From positions 1 to 64,000 of the forward strand of contig JANQJK010000014.1 in assembly GCA_028281665.1 (NCBI GenBank): 64,000 nucleotides of DNA, written 5' to 3'. The position numbers and the translations under genes were made by a program. The stretch is from Hyphococcus sp. Its GTDB lineage: Bacteria; Pseudomonadota; Alphaproteobacteria; Caulobacterales; Parvularculaceae. Below the pieces are notes generated by a model. The model saw nothing but the letters and a program-made list of their open reading frames with translations, ran no database searches and was not told the DNA's origin. Of this stretch, positions 1 to 8,390 are shown piece by piece; the stretch's first letter is position 1; each line of letters opens with the position of its first letter.

Positions 1-84
1 TCTGTTCGCTGGTGAAATATATCCGATGCCGTCGTTTCATGATCACACTCCATCTTTCCAACAAAGATTAAAGTGTTGCGACGA

Positions 85-585
85 TCAGTTGAGCGCGCCA
101 CAACTATCCGACGATTCGATAATGACCGGATTGACGACGCTCCCATCCGCGGCGACGTCGAACTGGACGAGCACGGTCCCTTCGGCGCCGCGAGACCGGC
201 ATCGTTCCGGATAGGCGGGCGCAACGCGGATAAGGGGCGCGGCGATCAGACCTGCGCCGTCGCCAGGTCCGGTCTCAACTGGCGTGTGAGCAGGCGGATC
301 CACCGGAACCGGCGGCCTGGCGCCGGCGATGGTTTTCCGGATTTCGATCGGCGGCTGCTTTTCCTCTATCGGCTTGACCGGTTTCGGTGGAAGCACCGGG
401 CTTTCGATAATCTGCGCCGTGATCACGATCCGCGGCGTCGGTTTCGGCGTCGTCCAGCCGTCATCGGGCTGGCTTATCATGGCCGCCATCAGCGCAAAAA
501 GCGCTGCGGTGACAAGGGCTGCTATCGGCGTTCCGGCGATCCATCTTACAAACAACACTGTCGGCCTCCTGAACATTTCGCGCAC
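85..585 (-). CDS. TonB-like energy transducer with short C-terminal domain
   Basis: The 166-residue protein has the layout of TonB family transducers, which pass proton-motive-force energy from the inner membrane to outer-membrane receptors. An N-terminal transmembrane helix (about residues 17-38) is followed by a Pro/Lys-rich spacer with PPKPVKP-type repeats, then the start of a TonB C-terminal domain (APAYPERCRSRGAEGTVLVQFDVAADGSV). The protein stops only a few residues after the VIIESSDS strand. Family members normally continue for 25-35 more residues (a helix and a last strand), so this copy looks truncated or frameshifted near its end. No ExbB/ExbD genes are adjacent. Identification of the family is confident; whether it is functional is not. 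Confidence 0.75.
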   Translation of the reverse strand: MREMFRRPTVLFVRWIAGTPIAALVTAALFALMAAMISQPDDGWTTPKPTPRIVITAQIIESPVLPPKPVKPIEEKQPPIEIRKTIAGARPPVPVDPPAHTPVETGPGDGAGLIAAPLIRVAPAYPERCRSRGAEGTVLVQFDVAADGSVVNPVIIESSDSCGALN

Positions 586-690
586 GTTCTCGCCTGCGCG
601 TAAGTCGGCGCCGCTTGCGAATGGTAGTTCGCATGCAGAATAAAAGTCGCACCCCGAACTCGCGGTGCGAATTGGTCAATTCACACCGCC

Positions 691-773
691 GCTCATTCCG
701 GCGAAAGCCGGAATCTCAGGCCCAAAGCACAGAAACTTTTGCCATAGATCCCGGCTTTCGTCGGGATGAGCGG
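691..773. repeat. REP-like palindromic repeat pair, copy 1
   Basis: Two convergent palindromes, ATTCCGGCGAAAGCCGGAAT and ATCCCGGCTTTCGTCGGGAT, flank about 35 bases of unrelated sequence. Each is a short GC stem around a GAAAG or CTTTC loop. The same arrangement recurs at 906-988 and 10341-10405, so this is a dispersed intergenic repeat family of the kind common in alphaproteobacteria. Confidence 0.75.
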
Positions 774-905
774 TTGAACGAGGCGATGCGTATCATCGCC
801 AAGCTTAAAATGGTTGCGACATATGTAGCATCATGGCGCAGAAAGAAACGCGGCGCAAGGGAAAACTTGGGCCGCGGACGGGAATTTACTGGATTATATC
901 TTCCG

Positions 906-988
906 CTCTCCCCGGCGAAAGCCGGGGTCCAAAGATGCGAGCGTCGGCGCTTGTGGTTCCGGATCCCGGCTTTCGCCGGGATGATCGG
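906..988. repeat. REP-like palindromic repeat pair, copy 2
   Basis: CCCCGGCGAAAGCCGGGG followed about 35 bases later by the opposite-facing ATCCCGGCTTTCGCCGGGAT. The stem sequences match copy 1 with compensatory changes. It lies just beyond the 3' end of ahcY and could act as a bidirectional transcript end. Confidence 0.75.
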
Positions 989-1021
989 TGTTAGGTTTTA
1001 GTTCGTGTGCGTTGGAAAATC

Positions 1022-2443
1022 CTAGTACCGATAGTGATCGGTTTTATACGGGCCCGCCACGTCGACGCCGATATAGTCCGCCTGTTCTTCGGAGAGCTTG
1101 GTCAGCTGCGCGCCGATCTTGTCGAGGTGCAGTTTCGCGACCTTTTCGTCGAGATGCTTCGGCAGAATGTAAACTTCATTCTTATACTGATCGCCTTTGG
1201 TCCAGAGTTCGATCTGCGCCAGCGTCTGGTTCGTAAACGACGCTGACATAACGAACGACGGATGGCCGGTGGCGTTGCCGAGGTTCAAGAGGCGGCCCTG
1301 TGACAGAAGCAACATGCGATTGCCCTCCGGGAAGGTAATCATGTCGACCTGGTCTTTGACATTCGCCCATTTGAAATTCTTGAGGCCCTCGACCTGAATT
1401 TCATTATCGAAATGGCCGATATTGCCGACGATCGCCATGTCTTTCAGAGACCGCATGTGATCGACGGTGAGAACGTCCTTGTTGCCCGTCGCGGTGATGA
1501 TGATGTCGGCGCGCGGCGCGCCTTCTTCCATGGTGACGACTTCATAGCCGTCCATCGCCGCCTGCAACGCGCAGATGGGGTCTATTTCCGTCACCATGAC
1601 GCGGGCGCCGGCGCCTTGCAGCGAGGCGGCGGAACCTTTGCCCACATCGCCATAGCCTGCGACGAGCGCAACCTTGCCGGCCATCATCACATCGGTGCCG
1701 CGGCGGATGCCGTCCACGAGCGACTCTTTACAGCCATATTTGTTGTCGAACTTCGATTTGGTGACGGAGTCGTTGACGTTGATCGCCGGGAAGGGGAGCG
1801 TGCCTTTCTTCTGGCGCTGGTAAAGCCGCAACACGCCGGTCGTCGTTTCTTCGGTGACGCCTTTAATGTTGGCTTTGACTTTCGAATACCAGTCCGGCTG
1901 TTTGGCGAGACGGCGCTTGATCGTTTCGAACAGCGCGGTCTCTTCCTCATTGGACGGATGATCGAGGATCGACGGGTCTTTCTCCGCGTCGGCGCCGAGG
2001 AGGATAAGCAGCGTTGCGTCGCCCCCGTCGTCGAGGATCATGTTGGCGGTTTCGCCGCCATTTTTATCTGAAGGGGGCCATTCAAAGATCTTGTCCGCAA
2101 GGTCCCAGTACTCTTCCAGCGTCTCGCCCTTGAACGCGAAGACCGGCGTGCCGGCGGCGGCGATGGCGGCGGCGGCGTGGTCCTGGGTCGAGTAGATGTT
2201 GCACGACGCCCAGCGAACGTCTGCGCCGAGGGCTTGCAGGGTTTCGATGAGCACGGCGGTCTGGATGGTCATATGCAGGGAGCCGGCGATGCGCGCGCCC
2301 TTCAGGGGCTGGCTGGCGCCGTACTCTTCGCGGGTCGCCATAAGGCCCGGCATTTCCGTTTCCGCGATCTCGATCTCGCGGCGGCCGAAATCGGCGAGGT
2401 TGATGTCTTTGACATGATAGTCGTGATGGGCGGGCGCGGTCAT
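1022..2443 (-). CDS. ahcY: Adenosylhomocysteinase (S-adenosylhomocysteine hydrolase)
   Basis: This enzyme reversibly splits S-adenosylhomocysteine into homocysteine and adenosine, with bound NAD, in the cytosolic activated-methyl cycle. The 473-residue product is full length and of the long type, with the usual bacterial insertion in the first half. Visible signatures are the substrate-domain sequence [24 protein letters not shown], the NAD-binding glycine motif [10 protein letters not shown] followed by VTEIDP, and the conserved C-terminal KTDHYRY. I place the start at the ATG giving [14 protein letters not shown]; an upstream in-frame ATG would add 22 residues of low-complexity leader not expected for the family. 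A perfect palindrome at 2515-2534, 72 bases upstream, is a likely operator. Confidence 0.97.
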   Translation of the reverse strand: MTAPAHHDYHVKDINLADFGRREIEIAETEMPGLMATREEYGASQPLKGARIAGSLHMTIQTAVLIETLQALGADVRWASCNIYSTQDHAAAAIAAAGTPVFAFKGETLEEYWDLADKIFEWPPSDKNGGETANMILDDGGDATLLILLGADAEKDPSILDHPSNEEETALFETIKRRLAKQPDWYSKVKANIKGVTEETTTGVLRLYQRQKKGTLPFPAINVNDSVTKSKFDNKYGCKESLVDGIRRGTDVMMAGKVALVAGYGDVGKGSAASLQGAGARVMVTEIDPICALQAAMDGYEVVTMEEGAPRADIIITATGNKDVLTVDHMRSLKDMAIVGNIGHFDNEIQVEGLKNFKWANVKDQVDMITFPEGNRMLLLSQGRLLNLGNATGHPSFVMSASFTNQTLAQIELWTKGDQYKNEVYILPKHLDEKVAKLHLDKIGAQLTKLSEEQADYIGVDVAGPYKTDHYRY

Positions 2444-2514
2444 AGCGGCGATCCTTTTGTTCTGTCGTGGATTTGAGCCGCCTATACCAGCGCCGCGCGG
2501 CCCTGCCAAGAGAC

Positions 2515-2534
2515 ATATAAAGATTTCTTTATAT
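2515..2534. promoter_or_regulatory. Perfect palindromic operator upstream of ahcY
   Basis: ATATAAAGA and TCTTTATAT form a perfect inverted repeat with 9-base arms and a 2-base spacer. It lies in an otherwise GC-rich interval, 72 bases before the ahcY start and 120 bases before the divergent lipoprotein gene. Its form resembles operators described for ArsR-family S-adenosylhomocysteine sensors (SahR-like) that control methionine-cycle genes in proteobacteria. The palindrome is seen directly; the regulator is inferred and no such gene is in the window. Confidence 0.7.
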
Positions 2535-2653
2535 CATTTTCGTGAAGTCGCAAACCGGCGGGGATGTTCACAAAAGCCAGCTCCCGTGTGAACATCCTGT
2601 CGGCGGGCGAGGCCGCCCGCACGGGAAAAGGCGGGCGCAAAACGGAGACGGGT

Positions 2654-3121
2654 ATGACCAAAAAGGCTTTTCTGTTTGCAGCCGTCGCGGCGCTTGGCGC
2701 GGCGGCGTGTGAGACGCCGGCGTCGAACCAAGCCGGCGCCGATGCGGGCCCAACCGCGCTTCAAAAAGCCGATCCGCGGCTTGGCGCCGAGGTCAATCGT
2801 ATCTGCTTCCAGCGAAGTATTAACAGCTGGCGCACGATTGACGGCGACGATGACGCCATTCTTTTGCGCCGCGGCGTCAACGATTTGTACCGGGTCGAAT
2901 ATACGGGGAATTGCCGGTCGTCGGACTTTCGGTTCGCCCAGACCATCGGCATCGTCGGCCGTCCCGCCGGGGGGTGTCTGACCCCGGGCGACCGGCTGCT
3001 GGTGGAAGGCCCCGGCGATTTCGTGAACCGGTGCCTCATTACGCAAATCAACGAATGGGATGAGGACGCCGGCGAGGAAGACGCGGCGGACGAAGAGGGC
3101 GAGAGCGAGAACGAAGACTAG
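2654..3121 (+). CDS. DUF6491 family lipoprotein
   Basis: A 155-residue envelope protein of unknown function. The N-terminus (MTKKAFLFAAVAALGAAAC) is a lipoprotein signal peptide with a plausible lipobox ending at Cys19. The middle (ADPRLGAEVNRICFQRSINSWRTIDGDDDAILLRRGVNDLYRVEYTGNC and the later GGCLTPGDRL) matches the DUF6491 pattern of alpha- and gammaproteobacterial lipoproteins. The C-terminal 20 or so residues are very acidic. The start at 2654 is favoured because it creates the signal peptide and has a GGAG behind it; an upstream in-frame ATG at 2564 would bury it. The stop codon overlaps the stop of the convergent SDR gene. Confidence 0.82.
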   Translation: MTKKAFLFAAVAALGAAACETPASNQAGADAGPTALQKADPRLGAEVNRICFQRSINSWRTIDGDDDAILLRRGVNDLYRVEYTGNCRSSDFRFAQTIGIVGRPAGGCLTPGDRLLVEGPGDFVNRCLITQINEWDEDAGEEDAADEEGESENED

Positions 3122-3993
3122 GCGCCGCGCTCGCCGGCAAGGATCGCCTTTAGCCCTTCACGATAGGTCGGGTAGCGAAGCGTAACGCCCAGCGCATTTT
3201 TCATGCGCTCGTTCGAGACGCGTTTATTGTCCGCGTAGAAACTTTTCGCCATCTCCGACAGCGCTGCTTCCTCAATCGGAACCAGCGGCGGCGGCTCGAC
3301 GCCCAGGAGTTTGCATGCATATTCGATGACGTCCTGGGGCGGCGCGGGTTCGTCATCGGCGAGGTTGAAAAGGTCGCCGGCGGCGGGATCGGCGATGCTT
3401 GCGGCAAGCGCGGCGGCGATATCGTCCACATGCATGCGCGAGAAGACCTGGCCCTTCTTGTATATGCGTCGCGCCTTTCCGGCCCGTACGGTCTCGATGG
3501 CGGAGCGTTCGGGGCCGTAAATGCCGGGCAGACGAAAAATCGCCAGCGGGATTGAATGAGCCAGCGCAAAGGCGCGCCACGCGTCTTCCGCCGCGATGCG
3601 CCGCATCGCCCGCGCCGAACGCCCGCGCAACTCGGACGCTTCATCGACCCAGTCGCCGTTATGATCGCCATAGACCCCGTTGGTCGACAGATAGCCAATC
3701 CACTGAATATCGCTCGCCCGCGCGGCAATCGCGGTCGAGCCGGCGTTCAGTGCAGGACAGGCGTCCTCACTGGGCGGGGTTGAAACGAGGATATGCGTGG
3801 CGCCGTCAAGCGTTTGCGCGTCGAAGTCGTCGCGCCAGATGACTGCGCTGACGTCCTGTGATCCCAGCTGCTCTGATTTATCCGGGGATCGCGTCGTGCC
3901 TGCAAAGGACCAGCCGGGCGCCGCGCGCAGCCTTTTCACAAGCGCCGCGCCGGTGTAGCCGTAGCCGAAAACAAAGAGCCTTCTTTCTGACAT
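3118..3993 (-). CDS. NAD(P)-dependent epimerase/dehydratase-like SDR protein
   Basis: An extended short-chain dehydrogenase/reductase fold of 291 residues, similar to YeeZ-type proteins annotated as NAD-dependent epimerases. The N-terminal nucleotide-binding motif is FVFGYGYTGAALVKRL; a YLSTNGVYGDHNGDWVDE segment marks the active-site region, and GLPGIYG-like (RLPGIYGPERS) and FSRMHVDDIAAAL segments follow. The substrate is unknown. I prefer the ATG at 3993 (MSERRLFVFGYGYTG), which puts the glycine motif at the N-terminus as in relatives; an ATG at 4011 would add six residues. The 3' end overlaps the DUF6491 gene by four bases in convergent orientation. It is divergent from thpR. Confidence 0.85.
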   Translation of the reverse strand: MSERRLFVFGYGYTGAALVKRLRAAPGWSFAGTTRSPDKSEQLGSQDVSAVIWRDDFDAQTLDGATHILVSTPPSEDACPALNAGSTAIAARASDIQWIGYLSTNGVYGDHNGDWVDEASELRGRSARAMRRIAAEDAWRAFALAHSIPLAIFRLPGIYGPERSAIETVRAGKARRIYKKGQVFSRMHVDDIAAALAASIADPAAGDLFNLADDEPAPPQDVIEYACKLLGVEPPPLVPIEEAALSEMAKSFYADNKRVSNERMKNALGVTLRYPTYREGLKAILAGERGA

Positions 3994-4032
3994 CAGCCCT
4001 ATTCGTCCCATCTAAAGTCCGAACACTAAACC

Positions 4033-4575
4033 ATGTCACGCCTCTTCGTCGCCCTCTCTCTTTCTGAAATTGTCGCCGACGCGCTCTCCGTTCTTCAATA
4101 CGGTGTTGAGGGCGCGCGCTGGCGCCCGGTTGAGAACTTTCACCTGACGCTCGCTTTTATTGGAGAGGCGGATCGCCACGGCTTCGGCGCCGCCGTCGAC
4201 GTCCTGTCGACGATTGAGGCGCCGGCGTTCGACATGCGCCTGAAGGGCGCGGGGTTTTTCGGCGACAAGCGCCCGACATCTTTGTGGGCCGGCGTGGAAC
4301 AGAACGACGCCCTTGCCCATCTGCAGGGGAAGGTCGAAGCGGCCTTGCGCCGGGCTGGCTTCGAGCTGGAGCGGCGGAAATTCACGCCGCATGTAACGCT
4401 CGCCTACCTCAGGAATACCCAGCAGGATGCGGCGGCGCGATATTGCGCGGAACACGGATTATTTTCCTGCGGGCCGTTTCCCGTCGAAGCGTTTCACCTC
4501 TATTCGTCCCAGCTTGGGGGCGAAGCCAGTCACTATGAAATCGAGGCGAGTTACTCGCTTTCGTCTTCAAGATAA
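4033..4575 (+). CDS. thpR: RNA 2',3'-cyclic phosphodiesterase
   Basis: A 180-residue member of the 2H phosphoesterase superfamily, which opens 2',3'-cyclic phosphate ends of RNA to 2'-phosphates and can ligate tRNA halves in vitro. Both catalytic HxTL motifs are visible: HLTLAFIGE near residue 37 and HVTLAYL near residue 119, about 80 residues apart as expected for ThpR/LigT. MSRLFVALSLSE at the N-terminus is also typical. The last 25 bases overlap the convergent phosphatase gene. Confidence 0.93.
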   Translation: MSRLFVALSLSEIVADALSVLQYGVEGARWRPVENFHLTLAFIGEADRHGFGAAVDVLSTIEAPAFDMRLKGAGFFGDKRPTSLWAGVEQNDALAHLQGKVEAALRRAGFELERRKFTPHVTLAYLRNTQQDAAARYCAEHGLFSCGPFPVEAFHLYSSQLGGEASHYEIEASYSLSSSR

Positions 4576-5015
4576 TCGAGGAACGCCTCTGCGCCTTCTT
4601 CGATCAGATCCAGAACGCGCTCGAATCCCTGGTCGCCGCCATAATAGGGGTCGGGCGTCTCGCGGGTATCGCAGTCGGCAAAATCAAGAAACAGGCGGAT
4701 GTCGCATTCGCGATTGGGCGGCGCCATTTCCAGAAGACTGGTTTGGTTGGAGAGGTCCATGGAGAGGAGATAATCGAATTCAAAAAAATCGGCGTCAGTG
4801 ACTTTCCGCGCGCGCTGATAAGAAAGGTCGTAGCCGCGCCGGCCCGCTGCGCGGATCATCCGCGCGTCGGGCGGATCGCCTGCGTGCCAGCCGCCTGTGC
4901 CTGCCGATTCAATATAGAGCTTCATGTCGCGATCGCGGGCTTTGTTGCGCAGAATGCCTTCTGCCGCCGGCGAACGGCAGATATTGCCAAGGCACACAAA
5001 TAGAATGCGTTTCAT
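4551..5015 (-). CDS. Low molecular weight protein-tyrosine phosphatase
   Basis: A 154-residue cytosolic phosphatase. The P-loop CLGNICRS (Cys8, Arg14) follows a hydrophobic strand at the very N-terminus, and the general-acid loop DPYYGG lies near the C-terminus, as in the family. Substrates cannot be told from sequence; relatives act on phosphotyrosine proteins or arsenate. It is transcribed alone, convergent with thpR, and its upstream region contains a repeat (5044-5136). Confidence 0.94.
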   Translation of the reverse strand: MKRILFVCLGNICRSPAAEGILRNKARDRDMKLYIESAGTGGWHAGDPPDARMIRAAGRRGYDLSYQRARKVTDADFFEFDYLLSMDLSNQTSLLEMAPPNRECDIRLFLDFADCDTRETPDPYYGGDQGFERVLDLIEEGAEAFLDYLEDESE

Positions 5016-5043
5016 CTGGCGCTGCGCTCGAATTTGAAAAGAT

Positions 5044-5136
5044 GTGTCATTGCCGGGCTTGTTCCCGTAATCCGGCTCATTACGTTCAGCGGTGTTTTAT
5101 GCATCATGGATCGCCGGAACAAGTCCGGCGATGAAA
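5044..5136. repeat. Second type of palindromic intergenic repeat
   Basis: ATCGCCGGA (5110-5118) and TCCGGCGAT (5124-5132) form a perfect 9-base stem around ACAAG. About 60 bases before it, CATTGCCGGGCTTGTTCCCG is a related but imperfect palindrome facing the other way. The stems differ from the GAAAG-loop family at 691, 906 and 10341, so this is a separate repeat type. Confidence 0.6.
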
Positions 5137-5153
5137 ACCTTTGGGAATAACTG

Positions 5154-5669
5154 ATGACCAATACCATTTCGTCGAGCCTCAACGCCGCTGTTGGCCAGAT
5201 GTTCACTGCTCTGGACGGCATTCTAGAAAAGGCTGCCGCCCATGCGGCCGCGAACGAAACTGATGAAACCGTATATCTGAACTGGCGTCTTGCGCCTGAC
5301 ATGCTGCCTTTGTTGCGGCAGGTCAGGATTGCGACGGAACTGCCCGCCCGCGCCATGTCGCGCCTGGCCGGCGGGGACATGCCGACTTTTACCGATGACG
5401 AAGAAACCATCCCGCAATTGCGCGACCGTATAAAAAAAGCCCATGCGCACATTAAATCGCTGCCCGCCAACGCCCTCGATACTGACCCGGGCGAACCGAT
5501 TTCGTTTCCTGCGGGCCCCGGAACGGAAATGACGTTGCCGCGGCTCGCCTATGCGCAGAACTTTATTCTGCCTAATCTCTATTTCCATGTAACGACGGCG
5601 TATGCGATCCTGCGCAGTATCGGCGTTGATATCGGCAAGCGTGATTTCCTTGCCGCACAGCAAAGCTAA
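5154..5669 (+). CDS. DUF1993 family protein
   Basis: A 171-residue soluble protein matching the DUF1993 pattern: N-terminal SSLNAAVGQMFTALDGILEKAAAHAA, the central YLNWRLAPDMLPLLRQVRIATELPARAMSRLAG segment, and the C-terminal FHVTTAYAILRSIGVDIGKRDFL. Family members are predicted four-helix bundles related to DinB-type folds; the function is unknown. It ends directly against the sirtuin gene (stop at 5669, next start 5670), so the two are probably co-transcribed. Confidence 0.88.
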   Translation: MTNTISSSLNAAVGQMFTALDGILEKAAAHAAANETDETVYLNWRLAPDMLPLLRQVRIATELPARAMSRLAGGDMPTFTDDEETIPQLRDRIKKAHAHIKSLPANALDTDPGEPISFPAGPGTEMTLPRLAYAQNFILPNLYFHVTTAYAILRSIGVDIGKRDFLAAQQS

Positions 5670-6383
5670 GTGACCGCGAAGACAGAAAACATCGTCATCC
5701 TTACTGGTTCCGGCGTATCTGCGGAGTCGGGCGTCGCGACGTTTCGCGATAAGGACGGGATCTGGGCGAAATATGATTACCGCGACGTGGCGACGCCGGA
5801 GGGCTTTGCCGCCAATCCGGACCTTGTCCATTCATTCTACAACGATCGGCGGCGGAAACTGCCGTCGGTCGAACCGAACGCCGCCCATATTGCGCTGGCG
5901 GAACTTGAGGCCGGATTGGCGGCGCGCGGCGGCGGCCTGACGCTCGTTACGCAGAATGTCGATGACCTCCATGAGCGCGCCGGGTCGAAAAACATTCTGC
6001 ACATGCATGGCGAACTCGGCAAAGCAACCTGCGCCCGGTGCGGCGCTGTTTGCGATTGTGTCGAGGATCTGTCCGTCGATCATGGCTGTTCTGTATGCAG
6101 ACAAAATGGCGGCATGAGGCCCTATGTGGTCTGGTTCGGAGAAATGCCGCGCTTCATGGACGAGGCGATGGACGCCATCCTTCGCGCCGACCTTTTTGTT
6201 TCCATCGGCACGTCCGGTTCCGTTTACCCGGCCGCCGGCTTTGCGGGGGAAGCGCGCGCAGCCGGCGTGAGGGCTATGGAGCTGAACCTTGAGCCGTCCG
6301 AAAACGCATATGTTTTTGAAGACAGCCGCTACGGCCCGGCGACGAAAGTCGTCCCTGACTGGGTTCGCGAAATTCTCGGATAA
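5670..6383 (+). CDS. cobB: NAD-dependent protein deacylase, sirtuin family
   Basis: A 237-residue Sir2-type enzyme that removes acyl groups from lysine while consuming NAD. The NAD-binding motif LTGSGVSAESGVATFR sits at the N-terminus, TQNVDDLHERAG and the catalytic-His segment LHMHGEL follow, and two cysteine pairs (CARCGAVCDC and CSVC) form the zinc site before RPYVVWFGE. The start is a GTG directly after the DUF1993 stop codon. The second cysteine pair lies only about 18 residues after the first, within the family range. Confidence 0.93.
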   Translation: MTAKTENIVILTGSGVSAESGVATFRDKDGIWAKYDYRDVATPEGFAANPDLVHSFYNDRRRKLPSVEPNAAHIALAELEAGLAARGGGLTLVTQNVDDLHERAGSKNILHMHGELGKATCARCGAVCDCVEDLSVDHGCSVCRQNGGMRPYVVWFGEMPRFMDEAMDAILRADLFVSIGTSGSVYPAAGFAGEARAAGVRAMELNLEPSENAYVFEDSRYGPATKVVPDWVREILG

Positions 6384-6428
6384 CCGGCTGGGAACGTCTG
6401 CAACCGTCAGGAACAACGTCGCAGACCG

Positions 6429-7466
6429 CTAGTCGCCGCCATCGAACATGGCGCGAAGATCAACCGAAGACTCCACGCCGATTTTGTCGTAGTTCCGGTC
6501 GATCCACGTTGTCGCGATGGCGCGGCCTTTGTCTCGCAGCTCGGTCAGAAACGGCCAGTCCGTTCGGAACTTCGAGGAAATGTCATAATCGACGAGCGCT
6601 TTGTCCGAGCGAACCGAATGAATGCGTATGTCGCGCAGGCGGTCGCGATATTCATCCTTCAGCCAGCCGTCGTCCAGCAGCCTGTGCACGAATGAGATCG
6701 CACGTAATTCGCGCAGCAGCGATGAGTTGAAGCTGATTTCGTTGACCCGGTTCATGATTTCGGGCGCCGTTGTCGGCGTCTCGTCGCGTTCGAGCGGATT
6801 GACGTGAACGATAACAATGTCCGATGACGGCGCGTCGTAGAAAAACGGGTAGAGCACCGGATTGCCCATATAGCCGCCGTCCCAATAGTGCTCGCCGTCA
6901 ATCTCGACAGCCTTAAAAAGAAACGGCAGGCAGGTTGATGCGCATATTGCGTCGACGGAAACGTCCTTGGTCTCGAATACGTGCACCTTGCCGTTTCGCA
7001 CATTGGTGGCGGCGACAAATAGCTGCGTTTTCCGGCACTGCCGCAGGCTCTCGAAGTCGATGCACCGGTTCAAGACATCTTTCAGCGGGTTAAAGTCGAA
7101 AGGGTTGAGCTGATAGGGCGAGAACGTCCGGGTGATCGCGTCGAACACTTGATAGGACAGCGCGTTGACGACATCGGTCCCGCCAAAAAAAAGCGCGAAC
7201 GGATTGCCGCGGACAGGGCTGTATATCTCGCCGGCGTCCGAGACCGCGCGCCAGAGCTTCTCAAGCGTTTCGCGCGCGCCGTCCGCGCCGCCCTTATGCA
7301 GGCCGTAGGCGAGGGCGACAGCGTTCACTGCGCCCGCGCTCGCGCCGGAAATGGCGGCGACGTCTATGCGCGGGTCTTCAAGAATTTTGTCGGCGACGCC
7401 CCACGAAACCGCGCCGTGGGCGCCTCCGCCCTGAAGGGCGAGGTTTACTTTTTTGTCTTCAGCCAT
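6429..7466 (-). CDS. Patatin-like phospholipase family protein
   Basis: A 345-residue serine lipid acyl hydrolase with a Ser-Asp dyad. The oxyanion motif LALQGGGAHGAVSWG is at the N-terminus, the nucleophile elbow is GASAGAVNA, and the catalytic Asp lies in YWDGGYMGNP. There is no signal peptide, so it is probably cytosolic. It lies 29 bases downstream of a 3-hydroxybutyrate dehydrogenase gene on the same strand, a pairing that suggests a role in mobilising intracellular polyhydroxybutyrate or acyl lipids. I chose the ATG at 7466 (MAEDKKVNLALQGGGAHG); a longer frame would overlap the neighbouring gene. Confidence 0.9.
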   Translation of the reverse strand: MAEDKKVNLALQGGGAHGAVSWGVADKILEDPRIDVAAISGASAGAVNAVALAYGLHKGGADGARETLEKLWRAVSDAGEIYSPVRGNPFALFFGGTDVVNALSYQVFDAITRTFSPYQLNPFDFNPLKDVLNRCIDFESLRQCRKTQLFVAATNVRNGKVHVFETKDVSVDAICASTCLPFLFKAVEIDGEHYWDGGYMGNPVLYPFFYDAPSSDIVIVHVNPLERDETPTTAPEIMNRVNEISFNSSLLRELRAISFVHRLLDDGWLKDEYRDRLRDIRIHSVRSDKALVDYDISSKFRTDWPFLTELRDKGRAIATTWIDRNYDKIGVESSVDLRAMFDGGD

Positions 7467-7495
7467 CGCGGAGCATCCCTTGGTCCGCCTTTGGA

Positions 7496-8278
7496 CTAAT
7501 GCGCAACCCAGCCGCCGTCGATTTGCAGCGCCGCGCCGGTGATGGAAGCGGCGCCGTCCGTACACAGAAAACACGCAAGGGCGCCGACTTCCGCAACTTC
7601 GACAAACCTCTTCGTTGGCTGCGGCCCGAGCATCACGTTCTTGATCACGTCTTCCTCCGAGATGCCGCGTTCTCTCGCCGTATCGGGGATCTGTTTTTCG
7701 ACCAGCGGCGTTTTCACATAGCCGGGACAGATGGCGTTTGCCGTGACACCGAATTCGGCGCCTTCAAGGGCGACGGTTTTTGTCATGCCGACAATACCGT
7801 GCTTTGCGGCCACATAGGCCGATTTGAACGGCGAGGCGACGAGGCCATGGGCGGAAGCGACATTGATGATGCGTCCGAAACCGCGCTGCTTCATCCCGGC
7901 CATGGCGGCTTTGGTCGTGTGAAAAGCGGAGACGAGATTGATGGCGATAATCGCGTCGAATTTTTCTTCCGGAAACTCCTCGATCTTCGACACATGCTGG
8001 ATGCCGGCATTGTTGACGAGCACGTCCACCTGACCGAAGGCCGTTTCCGCCTCGCTCATGAGCGCGCGGATTTCTTCCGGTTTCGTCATGTCCGCGCCGT
8101 TGTAGCGCACCGCGACGTCGTGCTTTTTCTCCAGTCCCGCCCGCGTCGCCTCGATTTCGTCAGCGTCTCCGAACCCGTTGAGCATCACATTCATGCCGTT
8201 TTCGGCGAAAGCGGCGGCAATGCCGAGGCCGATGCCGGAGGTTGAGCCGGTGACGACGGCGTTAAGGGGCGCAGGCAT
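7496..8278 (-). CDS. 3-hydroxybutyrate dehydrogenase (SDR)
   Basis: A 260-residue classical short-chain dehydrogenase that interconverts 3-hydroxybutyrate and acetoacetate with NAD. Seen are the cofactor motif TGSTSGIGLGIA, NNAG, the catalytic SAYVAAKHG (YxxxK), and the subfamily-typical C-terminus ITGAALQIDGGWVAH. The segment NAICPGYVKTPLVEKQIPDTARERGISEEDV is characteristic of 3-hydroxybutyrate dehydrogenases. The start at 8278 (MPAPLNAVVTG) is preferred over an upstream ATG at 8344. It is first in a two-gene unit with the patatin gene. Confidence 0.9.
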   Translation of the reverse strand: MPAPLNAVVTGSTSGIGLGIAAAFAENGMNVMLNGFGDADEIEATRAGLEKKHDVAVRYNGADMTKPEEIRALMSEAETAFGQVDVLVNNAGIQHVSKIEEFPEEKFDAIIAINLVSAFHTTKAAMAGMKQRGFGRIINVASAHGLVASPFKSAYVAAKHGIVGMTKTVALEGAEFGVTANAICPGYVKTPLVEKQIPDTARERGISEEDVIKNVMLGPQPTKRFVEVAEVGALACFLCTDGAASITGAALQIDGGWVAH

Positions 8279-8390
8279 GGAATCTCCTCTGTGTCGAAGG
8301 TTTCGGATTTGGCGCGACCATATTTGTTGCAGCGCAAAACGCAAATCACGAGTGCCAGCGCCGGGCTTTTTGCGCTAGGCTGACATCGTC

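Larger units (their letters stand above)
586..1021. other. Gene-free interval with REP-like repeats
   Basis: I see no credible gene in this 436-base stretch. It separates the start of the TonB-like gene from the end of ahcY and contains two pairs of palindromic repeats, listed separately. A short stem (TCGCACC/GGTGCGA, about 649-672) lies behind the TonB-like gene start. The long reading frame across the interval is produced by the repeats and has no family signature. Confidence 0.6.

Noticed and set aside
73-603. A 176-codon plus-strand frame across the TonB-like gene
   Set aside because: Arg-rich composition without motifs; the minus strand carries the recognisable TonB features.
2444-2653. 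A SAM or SAH riboswitch upstream of ahcY
   Set aside because: I could not fold a pseudoknot or match known consensus positions; the palindrome is a better explanation for regulation.
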